Source: PALSA-894 sp963734185 (GTDB taxonomy: Bacteria; Pseudomonadota; Alphaproteobacteria; Rhizobiales; Xanthobacteraceae). From it: a stretch of 64,000 nt of DNA. A program made the position numbers and the translations under genes. The notes beneath the pieces are model-generated. The model searched no databases and had not been told where the DNA came from. It was given only the letters and a program-made list of their open reading frames with translations. Shown in pieces: positions 19,862 to 28,265 of the stretch (positions are counted from its first letter, which is position 1; each line of letters starts with the position of its first letter). The stretch spans positions 3,038,001 to 3,102,000 of the forward strand of contig CAVTGA010000001.1 of the NCBI GenBank assembly GCA_963734185.1, written 5' to 3'.

Positions 19862-20878
19862 CTACCCGATCCGCCGCTCGATGCGCGCAAGCAGGTAGCG
19901 CGCGACCGCCAGCACGATGAAGGTGATCAGGAACAGGATCAAACCGAGCGCGATCAGCGACGAGGTGTAGAGGTCGCCAACGGCCTCGGTGAATTCGTTG
20001 GCGATCGTGGCGGAGATCGTGGTGCCGGGCGCGATGATCGAGGCCGAGATCTTGTGCGCGTTGCCGATCACGAAGGTCACCGCCATGGTCTCGCCGAGCG
20101 CGCGGCCGAGCCCGAGCATGATGCCGCCGATGACGCCGACGCGGGTGTAGGGCAGCACCACGTAGCGGAAGACCTCCCAGGTGGTGCAGCCGACCCCGTA
20201 GGCAGCCTCCTTGAGCACCGCCGGCACGGCCTCGAACACGTCGCGCGAGATCGAGGTGATGAACGGCAGCACCATGATGGCGAGGATCAGCCCCGCGGTG
20301 AGCACGCCGATGCCGTAGGGCGGGCCGGCGAACAGCGCGGCGAGCAGCGGCACGTTGCCGAAGGTCGCGATCAGGAACGGCTGCAGGGTCTGCTGCAGGA
20401 ACGGCGCGAACACGAACAGACCCCAGATGCCATAGATGATGCTGGGGATTCCGGCGAGCAGCTCGATCGCAATGCCGATCGGCCGGCGCAGCCATTGCGG
20501 GCAGAGCTCGGTCAGGAACATCGCGATGAACAGGCCGACCGGCACCGCGATCAGCATGGCGATGAACGACGTGACGAGCGTGCCGTAGATCGGCGCCAGC
20601 GCGCCGAACTTCTCGGTCACCGGGTTCCAGCGCTGCTCGACCAGGAAGCCGAAGCCGAATTCGCGCAATGCCGGCAGGGCGCCGATGAACAGCGCGACGA
20701 GGACCCCGCCGAGCATGAGCAGAACGATGACGGCTGCGCTGCGGGTCAGATGGCGAAAGAGAAGATCGCCGAGCCGCAACCGGTCGAGGACACGCGCGCG
20801 CGACAGCACCTCGCCCGCGCTCACGGTCCCGCCCTGCAACGCTACGTCAACCACGGGCCGCCTCCTCGCGGGCTGCAT
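19862..20878 (-). CDS. pstC: Phosphate ABC transporter permease PstC
   Basis: Inner-membrane permease partner of PstA. The ATG chosen gives 338 residues and is preceded by GGGAG at seven bases; an upstream ATG adds eleven residues. Visible features: a cytoplasmic N-terminus, a first transmembrane segment (AAVIVLLMLGGVLVALFIGAL), the phosphate-permease phrase AGIPSIIYGIWGLFVFAP, the EAA loop LKEAAYGVGCTTWEVFRYVVLP and the ending LGRALGETMAVTFVIGNA. Separated from pstS by 266 bases that contain a dispersed repeat. Confidence 0.95.
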   Translation of the reverse strand: MQPARRRPVVDVALQGGTVSAGEVLSRARVLDRLRLGDLLFRHLTRSAAVIVLLMLGGVLVALFIGALPALREFGFGFLVEQRWNPVTEKFGALAPIYGTLVTSFIAMLIAVPVGLFIAMFLTELCPQWLRRPIGIAIELLAGIPSIIYGIWGLFVFAPFLQQTLQPFLIATFGNVPLLAALFAGPPYGIGVLTAGLILAIMVLPFITSISRDVFEAVPAVLKEAAYGVGCTTWEVFRYVVLPYTRVGVIGGIMLGLGRALGETMAVTFVIGNAHKISASIIAPGTTISATIANEFTEAVGDLYTSSLIALGLILFLITFIVLAVARYLLARIERRIG

Positions 20879-20979
20879 CGCGGCTCTCCCTGGTTCGCCC
20901 AGAAGAGCCACTCAAGCGGCGGATCGAGAGCAGCACAAGCCGTCTTTCTCGAGCTGTTGAAAGCTATGGGCGGACGTTT

Positions 20980-21133
20980 GTAGGGTGGCGCAAAGGCGCC
21001 GGACGGACACGCGGAAAAGGCACGAATGTCTCGCGCCTTTGCCCACGCGGTCTCTTTCCATCCGCGTGGGCACGGCGCGGAACGTCTTCGGCATGTCAAT
21101 GCGAGATCGCGGCCGCGCCTTTGCCCACCCTAC
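20980..21133. repeat. Dispersed repeat, GTAGGGTGG...CCCACCCTAC family
   Basis: Element bounded by GTAGGGTGGCGCAAAGGCGC and its complement GCGCCTTTGCCCACCCTAC, with an internal second palindrome (GCCTTTGCCCACGCGG ... CCGCGTGGGCACGGCG). It lies between pstS and pstC on the transcribed path, so it could form an mRNA hairpin protecting the pstS message, as REP elements do elsewhere (inference). A second copy is at 39104-39261. Confidence 0.7.
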
Positions 21134-21144
21134 GCAACGCATGA

Positions 21145-22191
21145 TCAGTTCGAGAGCGCGAACAGCGGCTTGCCGCTCGTATCCTTGATGTTTGCCGTCC
21201 AGACTTTCTGGATCGCTCCAACGACCTTGTCGGGCATCGGAACGTAATCGAGCTCTTCGGCCATCTTGTCGCCCTTGGCATAGGCCCAGGAGAAGAACTT
21301 CAGCGCCTCGGCCGCGGCGACCGGGTCCCTCGGCTGCTTGTGGATGAGAATGAAGGTCGCGCCCGCGATCGGCCAAGTCGCGGCGCCGGCCTCGTTGGTG
21401 AGGATGACGCCGAAGCCCGGCGTTCCTTCCCAGTCGGCGTTGGCGGCGGCCGCCATGAAGGCCTCGGCGGTCGGGGCGACGGCCTTGCCGTCCTTGTTGG
21501 TCATCTTGGCAAAGGTGAGCTTGTTCTGCTTGGCATAGGCGTATTCGACGTAGCCGATCGAGCCCTTGGTCTGGGCCACGTTGTTGGCCACACCTTCATT
21601 GCCCTTGGCGCCGATGCCGACCGGCCATTCGACCGCCGTGTTGGCGCCGACCTTGCCTTTCCAGTCGGCGTTCACCTTGGACAGGTAGTCGGTGAACAGG
21701 AACGTGGTGCCGGAACCGTCGGAGCGGTGCACGACCACGATCGGCTGATTGGGGAGCTTTGCCGTCGGATTGAGCTTGGCGATCACCGGATCGTTCCAGC
21801 TCTTGATCTCGCCGAGGAAGATCCTGGCCAGAGCGGTGCCGTCGAGGACGATGTCGCCGGACTGGATGCCTTCGACATTGATAACCGGCACCACGCCGCC
21901 CATTACCATCGGAAACTGAACCAGCCCGTCCTTCTCCAGTTGCGCGGCCTTGAGCGGCATGTCGGTCGCGCCGAAGGTGACGGTCTTGGCTTGAATCTGC
22001 TTGATGCCGCCGCCCGAGCCGATCGACTGATAGTTCAGGCCGACGCCGGTCTCCTTCTTATAGGTGTCGGCCCACTTGGCGTAGACCGGATAGGGAAAGG
22101 TCGCGCCGGCGCCGGAGATGTCGGCGGCTTGCGCGGGCGCGAATATGGCCGCAGCGGCAAAGCCGGCGGCAACGAGGGGGATGAATCTCAC
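21145..22191 (-). CDS. pstS: Periplasmic phosphate-binding protein PstS
   Basis: Binding component of the phosphate importer, 348 residues. I start it at GTG (VRFIPLVAAGFAAAAIFAPAQA, a clean signal peptide), preceded by AAGGAG at seven bases; a longer in-frame start lacks these features. The mature protein opens with DISGAGATFPYPVYAKWADTY and contains the phosphate-contacting phrases SGGGIKQI, FGATDMPL and RSDGSGTTFLFTDYL. First gene of the operon; a Pho box lies about 120 bases upstream. Confidence 0.97.
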   Translation of the reverse strand: MRFIPLVAAGFAAAAIFAPAQAADISGAGATFPYPVYAKWADTYKKETGVGLNYQSIGSGGGIKQIQAKTVTFGATDMPLKAAQLEKDGLVQFPMVMGGVVPVINVEGIQSGDIVLDGTALARIFLGEIKSWNDPVIAKLNPTAKLPNQPIVVVHRSDGSGTTFLFTDYLSKVNADWKGKVGANTAVEWPVGIGAKGNEGVANNVAQTKGSIGYVEYAYAKQNKLTFAKMTNKDGKAVAPTAEAFMAAAANADWEGTPGFGVILTNEAGAATWPIAGATFILIHKQPRDPVAAAEALKFFSWAYAKGDKMAEELDYVPMPDKVVGAIQKVWTANIKDTSGKPLFALSN

Positions 22192-22309
22192 GGGATTGCT
22201 CCTTTGTTTGGCGAGCCAGCGGACGGGCTTTTGCGGGATTGTCGGGTCGGGCCTGTCCGCAGTCGCGGCAACCACTAGGGACCTCATGTCATCGTTTTAT
22301 GATGGATCG

Positions 22310-22327
22310 ATGACACCGGGATGACGG
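22310..22327 (-). promoter_or_regulatory. Pho box upstream of pstS
   Basis: On the minus strand the sequence reads CCGTCAT CCCG GTGTCAT, two 7-base direct repeats separated by four bases, against the consensus CTGTCAT-N4-CTGTCAT: one mismatch in the first half and one in the second. It sits between phoR and pstS, about 120 bases before the pstS GTG, the position expected for PhoB activation. A further single ATGACAT-like half-site lies just downstream at about 22283-22292. Confidence 0.8.
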
Positions 22328-22372
22328 CATAACCGGTTGAATTTAAAAACGTTCCGGTAGCAGCCGGGCGCC

Positions 22373-23629
22373 CTAGCTGGGCACGAGCGGGACCTGCACG
22401 GTGAACGCCGCGCCCTTGCCGATTTCGCTCTCGATGGTCAACCGGCCGCGGTGGCGGTTGAGGATATGCTTGACCAGCGCAAGGCCTAAGCCCGTCCCGC
22501 CCTCGGCCCGGCTCTGGCCGACGTCGATGCGGTAGAAGCGCTCGGTCAGCCGCGGCAGGTGCTCGGCCGCGATGCCGGCGCCGTAATCGCGCACCGCGAC
22601 CAGGGCCTCCGGGCCATCCGCCGATTCGACGCACGCGAGACGGATGTCGACGCGCTTGCCGGCGGCGCCGTACTTCAAGGCGTTCTCGATCAGGTTCTCG
22701 AACACGCGGGTGAGCTCGTCGCGGTCTCCGGCCACGACGATCGGCTCGGCCGGCGCCGCGATCGCGATGTCGACGCCGCGCTCGCGCGCGAGCATCTGCA
22801 GGCCGTCCGCCACCTGGCGCACGACGGCGCCGACATCCACCGGCGTGTCGGGGTGAACATGCTCGTTGAGCTCGACGCGCGACAGCGACAGGAGATCGTC
22901 GATCAGGCGCGCCATGCGCGTCGCTTGGCTCTTCATGATGGCGAGGAAGCGCTCGCGCGCCGCGGCGTCCTCGCGCGCCGGCCCCTGCAAGGTGTCGATG
23001 AACCCGGACAGCGCGGCGAGCGGCGTGCGCAGCTCGTGGCTGGCATTGGCGACGAAGTCGGCACGCATCTCCTCCACGCGCTGCAGCGGCGTGAGGTCGT
23101 CGAAGACGAGCAGCATCCCGCCTGCGGCCGGCAGCGCGTCGTCGGCGAGCGGCATCACGTGCACGGCGTACCAACGATCGACCGGCACGCGTTCGGAGTA
23201 TTCGACGCGCATCGGCTCACGCCGCACGGCGACCGCGCGGATCGCCGCGACGATCTCCGGCACCCGCAGGGCGAGCGAGGCGCTGGCGCCGTGCGCCAGG
23301 GCCGGCGCGAGCGCCTGCGCCGGCGCATTGAAGGCGACCACCCGCGCGTCGGCATCGAGCACGACGACCGCGTCCGGCAGCGCCGATATCACGGCCGCGA
23401 CCGCCCGCCCGGCATCAGCCGGGCTGCTGCCATTCGCCGACACCGCGTCGCTGCGCTTCTCGTGGCGCGCCGCCGTGAGCACGGCAATCGCCGCGACGAC
23501 CGCAACGACGGCAGCGCCGGCAACGGCATACTCGAACGACAGCGCGCCGAACGCGAACAGGAGGCCGAGCACGGCAAAGGCGCCGCCCAGGACAAAACGC
23601 GCCGTCAGGAGAGCCTGTACGCTGCGCAT
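22373..23629 (-). CDS. phoR: Phosphate regulon sensor histidine kinase PhoR
   Basis: Membrane sensor kinase of 418 residues. Two adjacent N-terminal hydrophobic segments (about residues 12-31 and 33-53) with almost no periplasmic loop are typical of PhoR, followed by a PAS domain (VISALPDAVVVLDADARVVAFN, about 80-185), the HisKA phosphorylation site H198 (DFVANASHELRTPLAAL), and the ATPase motifs N (NLIENALKYG), G1 (VRDYGAGI) and G2 (GGTGLGLALVKHI). It lies directly upstream of the pst operon in the same orientation, so it may share expression, though the Pho box after it gives pstS its own promoter. Confidence 0.95.
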   Translation of the reverse strand: MRSVQALLTARFVLGGAFAVLGLLFAFGALSFEYAVAGAAVVAVVAAIAVLTAARHEKRSDAVSANGSSPADAGRAVAAVISALPDAVVVLDADARVVAFNAPAQALAPALAHGASASLALRVPEIVAAIRAVAVRREPMRVEYSERVPVDRWYAVHVMPLADDALPAAGGMLLVFDDLTPLQRVEEMRADFVANASHELRTPLAALSGFIDTLQGPAREDAAARERFLAIMKSQATRMARLIDDLLSLSRVELNEHVHPDTPVDVGAVVRQVADGLQMLARERGVDIAIAAPAEPIVVAGDRDELTRVFENLIENALKYGAAGKRVDIRLACVESADGPEALVAVRDYGAGIAAEHLPRLTERFYRIDVGQSRAEGGTGLGLALVKHILNRHRGRLTIESEIGKGAAFTVQVPLVPS

Positions 23630-23638
23630 CAGGACGCC

Positions 23639-24697
23639 TCAGGCCGCGTCGCTCTTTCTTGTCGTTGCGCCCGCCTCCGGGGCTTCCGGTCGTTGCATGT
23701 CGGCACCTTCGATCGGTGCCGGGCTCATGCCGAGCACCACTTCGCGCACGCCAAGAATGACCAGCGAAAGGGCAAAGGGAATGATGTAGTAGAGCAGCCG
23801 GAACAGCAGCAGGCCGGCGAGCAGCTCGGCGCGCACGAACTCCTTGTCGAACTCGATCAGCGCGAACAGCATCGCGGCATCGAATACGCCGAGGCCGCCG
23901 GGCGAGTGGCTGGCGAACCCGAGCAGCGTCGCCGATACGAAGATCACGGCGAGCTTGATGAAGGCGATCTGCGGATCGTCCGGCATCAGCACATACATGG
24001 CAAGCGAGCAGAACGAGAGATCGATGATGCCGATCACGATCTGCAGCAGGGTCAGTGGTCCGCCCGGCAAGGTCACGGTCCAGTTGGCCCGGCCCACGAC
24101 GCGTGGTTTGATCCAGACCCACGCCACATAGGCGGCAAGCACCGCCAGGGTCACGAGTGCGAGCACGCGGTTGACCCACTCGGGCAGCCGGTCGATGGCG
24201 CTTGCCGCGCGCGGCTCGATGGCGATGCCGAGGCCGAGCACGGTGGCGTTGCCGAGCCAGAACGTGAGCCCCGCGATGAAGCAGATCTTGGCGACGTCGA
24301 CGGCGCTCAGGCCCCAGGCCGAATAGACCCGGTAACGCACCGCGCCGCCGGTGAACAGGCTGGCGCCGACATTGTGGCCAATCGAATAGCTGGTGAAGCC
24401 GGCGAGCGCGGCGATGCGATACGGCACGTGGTGCGCCCCGATCGTGCGCAGCGCGAACAGGTCGTAGAAGGTGAGCGTGAAATAGGCCGCCGCCACGAAC
24501 AGCCCGGCCAGGATGATGTCGCGCGCTTCGGTCGCCTTGAGCGCCGCGATCACGTCCTGCGCGCTGATGCCGCGCAGGATGCGATACAGCACCACCCCGG
24601 CGATGGCGATGATCGTGAGGCTGAGGGCAAAGCCGATCCGGTTCCAGCCGATCCTTTTATCGAGGAACCGCGCTGTCGCACGGAGCGCGTTCACCAT
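23639..24697 (-). CDS. Flippase-like integral membrane protein (lysylphosphatidylglycerol-synthase TM domain family)
   Basis: About 352 residues with roughly eight hydrophobic segments. It contains YSIGHNVGASLFTGGAVRYRVYSAWG and GFASHSPGGLGVFDAAMLFAL, the two signatures of the LPG_synthase_TM/UPF0104 family. In MprF the same domain flips aminoacylated lipid; here it stands alone without an aminoacyl-transferase, so its cargo is unknown. I start it at the ATG giving MVNALRATARFLDKRIGW, with GGGAAG upstream; frames further upstream have no coding character. It ends nine bases before phoR in the same direction, possibly co-transcribed. Divergent from the aldo/keto reductase. Confidence 0.8.
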   Translation of the reverse strand: MVNALRATARFLDKRIGWNRIGFALSLTIIAIAGVVLYRILRGISAQDVIAALKATEARDIILAGLFVAAAYFTLTFYDLFALRTIGAHHVPYRIAALAGFTSYSIGHNVGASLFTGGAVRYRVYSAWGLSAVDVAKICFIAGLTFWLGNATVLGLGIAIEPRAASAIDRLPEWVNRVLALVTLAVLAAYVAWVWIKPRVVGRANWTVTLPGGPLTLLQIVIGIIDLSFCSLAMYVLMPDDPQIAFIKLAVIFVSATLLGFASHSPGGLGVFDAAMLFALIEFDKEFVRAELLAGLLLFRLLYYIIPFALSLVILGVREVVLGMSPAPIEGADMQRPEAPEAGATTRKSDAA

Positions 24698-24815
24698 TCC
24701 TGCTTCCCTGCGGCCAGCAACCCCCGGCCTCTTGGCGGACCGGCACCACTTGACTAGCAGAAGGCGGGCGAAAGTGCGAGCGTCTGCGCCGGAATCGAAA
24801 CGGGGAGCGTCAACC

Positions 24816-25760
24816 GTGAAGCTGCGCAATCTCGGCAAGTCGGGCCTGGCCGTATCGGTGGTCGGGCTCGGCTGCAACAATTTCGGCGGCCGCACCGATT
24901 TCGAAGGCACCAAGAAGGTGGTGCACAAGGCGCTCGACCTCGGCATCACCCTGTTCGACACGGCCGACGCCTACGGCAACCGCGGCGGCTCGGAAACGGA
25001 ACTCGGCCGCATCCTCGGCGAGCGGCGCAAGGATATCGTGCTGGCGACCAAGTTCGGCATGCCGATGGACGACGCCGGGATCATGCAGGGCGCGGCGCGC
25101 CGTTACATCATGAGCGAGGTCGAGGCGAGCCTGGCGCGGCTCAAGACCGACTGGATCGACCTCTACCAGGTGCACCGGCCCGACCCGCTGACGCCGATCG
25201 AGGAGACGCTGCGCGCGCTCGACGACCTGATCCGGACCGGCAAGGTGCGCTACATCGGCTGCTCCAATTTCGCCGCCTGGCAGGTCGCCGATGCGCAATG
25301 GACCTCGAAGGCGTGCAACCTCAATGCCTTCGTGTCGTGCCAGGACGAGTACAGCCTGCTGGTGCGCGACGTCGAGCGCGAGCTGATCCCGGCCATGCAG
25401 GCGCATGGGCTCGGCCTGCTGCCGTACTTTCCGCTGGCGAGCGGGCTGCTCACCGGCAAGTACCAGCGCAACGCCGCGAAGCCGCAGGGCGCACGCCTGA
25501 CCTACATGCAGCAGCTCGCCGACCGCTACATGACCGAGGCCAATTGGGGCATCGTCGAGAAGCTCACCGACTTCTGCGGCAAGCGCGGCCACACGCTCAC
25601 CGAACTCGCCTTCTCCTGGCTCGCGATGCGCCCGACCGTCGCGAGCGTGATCGCCGGCGCCACCAAGCCCGAGCAGCTCGAAGAGAACGTCAAGGCCGCG
25701 GACTGGGTGCTCAGCGCGGAAGAGATGGCGGAGATCGACAAGATCACCGTGAAGGCTTGA
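24816..25760 (+). CDS. Aldo/keto reductase
   Basis: NADPH-dependent TIM-barrel oxidoreductase of 314 residues in the AKR superfamily. The catalytic tetrad is complete: D48 and Y53 (FDTADAYGN), K79 (ATKFGMP) and H120 (YQVHRPDP). It begins at GTG with GGGGAG eight bases upstream; upstream frames belong to the opposite-strand membrane protein. The C-terminal cofactor region (VIAGATKPEQLEENVKAADWVLS) is typical of the YajO/YghZ-like subgroup. Substrate not predictable; monocistronic. Confidence 0.88.
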   Translation: MKLRNLGKSGLAVSVVGLGCNNFGGRTDFEGTKKVVHKALDLGITLFDTADAYGNRGGSETELGRILGERRKDIVLATKFGMPMDDAGIMQGAARRYIMSEVEASLARLKTDWIDLYQVHRPDPLTPIEETLRALDDLIRTGKVRYIGCSNFAAWQVADAQWTSKACNLNAFVSCQDEYSLLVRDVERELIPAMQAHGLGLLPYFPLASGLLTGKYQRNAAKPQGARLTYMQQLADRYMTEANWGIVEKLTDFCGKRGHTLTELAFSWLAMRPTVASVIAGATKPEQLEENVKAADWVLSAEEMAEIDKITVKA

Positions 25761-26360
25761 GGCTGTGGGGCGACGGCGAGGTGCGCACAATTTTCGCGAC
25801 GGCGGAAACCGCGCGTTCAGGATAAGGACAAATGGAGATTGATCTTTTATCTTGGTCAACCCATGGTAGGGCGTCCTGGTCCCATGAGGGGTGCTTTCTA
25901 GGGGTGCCTTCAAGGCAGGGTCAGGATGCGGTCCCTGCGGACGGGAGTCACGATCCCGCACTCGGGCGACCCGGGAACTTCACCAGAGGGCAAAAGGACC
26001 ACCTGCCAGGAGCTGGCTGATCAGCGAAGGCTCGATCCTTCCGAAAAGCGTGACCCGGGCTCGATAAATCCGCGGCGAAGCGCCGAGAGGCGCGCCGGCC
26101 TGCGTCACTGGCCGGTCATCCTCCGGCGATCCGGAGATGGGTCCTACCGCGAGGCGGACCACGGGTGCGGCGTATCCGCACCAGCGCTTCCCGGCGCTTC
26201 GCTCCCCTCACTTTGGAGAGCGAGAAAGAACTGAAGGGGACCCCGGCCCCCACTTGAACCGGGCAAATCCCATTGGCTGTTTGACAGGTGAATCGGAAAT
26301 CAAGCGGCACATTCCGCTCTCGTTGCCCTCCCCCTGTGCCAGGGGGAGGGCAGAGGAGAA
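25761..26360. other. 600-base non-coding stretch with several hairpins
   Basis: No frame here has a ribosome-binding site and codon pattern like a real gene. Instead the stretch holds a series of short inverted repeats: CGGGA/TCCCG at 25942-25958, CCGGCC/GGCCGG at 26095-26115, CTCCGG-CGAT-CCGGAG at 26121-26136, and a 12-base perfect hairpin at 26325-26351. It could encode a structured RNA or be remnants of an element. I do not recognise a known RNA: no RNase P, tmRNA or SRP signature was seen. Confidence 0.4.
26325..26351. terminator. Perfect hairpin downstream of the DoxX gene, terminator-like
   Basis: GCCCTCCCCCTG and CAGGGGGAGGGC form a 12-base perfect stem with a three-base loop, starting nine bases past the DoxX stop codon. 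No T-run follows on either strand, so it is either a factor-assisted terminator or a 3' stabiliser. Confidence 0.45.
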
Positions 26361-26825
26361 CTACAGCTCCTTCCCGATCCTGCGGTCGAGCGAATATGGG
26401 CCGCCGCCGCGCAGCGCGATCGCGAACATGATCAAGCCCCAGAACAGCGCGTATTCGTAGCCGCGATTGGACCAGGCGAACCCCTGCGGCACGTGCACCA
26501 GCGTGACCACCAGCAGGTGGATCGACAGCGCCGCGGCGAAGAAGCGCGTGAACAGCCCGAGCGCGACGCACACCGCGCCGACGGTTTCCAGGAACCCGAC
26601 CGCATAGGCGAGCGGCAGCGCCGGCTCGATGCCGCGGCGCGCGAGGCCGCCGGTGGCGAACGCCGCGATGCCGGCCTGCCACTTCGGGATGCCGTGCGGC
26701 AACAGCATCAGCCCGGCCGTCAGGCGGATGATGAGCCACGACAGGTCCGTGACCCGTGCGTAGAACGGCGCGAGCGCCGGGATGAGCAGGCGCGGCTCGC
26801 CGGCGCGGTTCGAGAATAGGCTCAT
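26361..26825 (-). CDS. DoxX family membrane protein
   Basis: A 154-residue inner-membrane protein with four hydrophobic segments. It shows the DoxX family opening (LSWLIIRLTAGLMLLPHGIPKWQAG) and LPLAYAVGFLETVGAVCVALGLFTRFFA. Members of the family are linked to quinone-related or oxidative-stress membrane complexes, but the biochemical role is generally unknown. Its ATG overlaps the stop of the upstream permease gene (four bases), so the two are co-translated. Confidence 0.85.
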   Translation of the reverse strand: MSLFSNRAGEPRLLIPALAPFYARVTDLSWLIIRLTAGLMLLPHGIPKWQAGIAAFATGGLARRGIEPALPLAYAVGFLETVGAVCVALGLFTRFFAAALSIHLLVVTLVHVPQGFAWSNRGYEYALFWGLIMFAIALRGGGPYSLDRRIGKEL

Positions 26826-28135
26826 GGCGTGGTCTCCCTGCGGCAGCCGAGCAGATGATAGAGGATAATGCAGCCGAACGTCGCGGTGCCGATGCCGTCG
26901 AGCGTGAACCCGGCGAGCGTCAGCTTGAAATTGCCGGCGCCGAGCACCAGCGCGACCGCGACCGTGATCAGGTTGCGCGCGTCGGAGAAGTCGACCTTGT
27001 TCTCGACCCAGATGCGCCCGGCGGTCGCCGCGATCAGGCCGAACACGACGATCGATAGGCCGCCGAGCACCGGGCCCGGGATGGTCAGGATCAGCGCGCC
27101 GAACTTGGGCGAGAAGCCGAGCAGGATCGCGATGAGCGCGGCCGCGGCGAACAGCAGGGTCGAATAGATCCTGGTCACCGCCATCACGCCCATGTTCTCC
27201 GCATAGGTGGTGACGCCGGTGCCTCCCGCCGACCCGGAGATCATGGTCGCGATGCCGTCGCCGACGAAGGCGCGGCCGAGATAGGGATCGAGATTGCGGC
27301 CGGTCATGGCGCCGATCGCCTTGATGTGCCCGAGGTTCTCGGCGACCAGGATGATGGCGACCGGCGCGATCAGCACCATCGCCTTGGGGTCGAACACCGG
27401 GCTTGAGAATTTCGGCAGGCCGATCCAGGCCGCCTGCCCGATCTTGGAGAAGTCGATGGCCGGGCCGAGGCCCATGAGGTTGGCGAGCAGGTAATAGACC
27501 AGATAGCCGACGACGGCGCCGAGCAGGATCGGGATGCGCCGCCAGATGCCCGGCGCATAGACGGCCAACACGCCGACCGCGACCACGGTGATGAGCGCGA
27601 TCCAGCGCGCGAATGCGCTGCCGTCGGGATTGCCGGGTCCGATCCCGGAAGCGCTCGAGACCGCGATCGGCGCCAGCACCAGGCCGATCGCGGCGACGAT
27701 CGCGCCGGTCACCACCGGCGGCATCAGCCGCTCGACCCAGGCGTGGCCGGCCGCCATCACGATCAGGCCGATCACCGTATAGAGCGCGCCGGCCGCGATG
27801 ATGCCGCCGAGCGCGACGCCGATGTTCGGGTTAGGGCCGGCCGCGACCGCGGCGCCGGTCGCCACCAGCACCGGGCCGATGAACGCGAAGCTCGAGCCGA
27901 GATAGCTCGGCACCCGGCCGCCGACCACGACGAAGAACACCAGCGTGGCGATGCCGGAGAACAGGATCGCCACGTTGGGATCGAAACCCATCAGGATCGG
28001 CGCCAGCACGGTTGCGCCGAACATGGCGACCACGTGCTGCAGGCCGAGCACGATGGTCTGTCCCGGCGGCAGCCGCTCGTCCGGCAGGATGACGCCTTCG
28101 GTCTTGAGCTTCCATGTCGGGAAATAACCGTTCAT
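26822..28135 (-). CDS. NCS2 family nucleobase permease (uracil/xanthine type)
   Basis: Proton-coupled nucleobase transporter of 437 residues with about 12-14 membrane segments. The start MNGYFPTWKLKTEGVILPDERLPPGQTIVLGLQHVVAMFGATVLAP is strongly UraA/RutG-like, with GGGGAGGGG before the ATG. The family motif QHVVAMF, the substrate-site glutamate in AVAIILVAENLGHIKAIG and GTGVTTYAENMGVMAVTR are present. RutG-type uracil/thymine specificity is plausible, but no Rut pathway gene is nearby. Divergent from the flavin monooxygenase. Confidence 0.85.
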   Translation of the reverse strand: MNGYFPTWKLKTEGVILPDERLPPGQTIVLGLQHVVAMFGATVLAPILMGFDPNVAILFSGIATLVFFVVVGGRVPSYLGSSFAFIGPVLVATGAAVAAGPNPNIGVALGGIIAAGALYTVIGLIVMAAGHAWVERLMPPVVTGAIVAAIGLVLAPIAVSSASGIGPGNPDGSAFARWIALITVVAVGVLAVYAPGIWRRIPILLGAVVGYLVYYLLANLMGLGPAIDFSKIGQAAWIGLPKFSSPVFDPKAMVLIAPVAIILVAENLGHIKAIGAMTGRNLDPYLGRAFVGDGIATMISGSAGGTGVTTYAENMGVMAVTRIYSTLLFAAAALIAILLGFSPKFGALILTIPGPVLGGLSIVVFGLIAATAGRIWVENKVDFSDARNLITVAVALVLGAGNFKLTLAGFTLDGIGTATFGCIILYHLLGCRRETTP

Positions 28136-28265
28136 GCGCCCCTCCCCTGCATGCAACCTGGAAGCTTCGGGCGTGGGCGCGCCCACGGTCAAGCTGCAGC
28201 GGTGCGTCGTCCCCAGCTAGAACGGGCGATTGTTCGTGCTCCCAGCTCTTCCTATTGTCGTCGGC

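Noticed and set aside
26325..26351. Classical intrinsic terminator
   Set aside because: The stem is perfect but no T-run follows on either strand, so I list it only as terminator-like.
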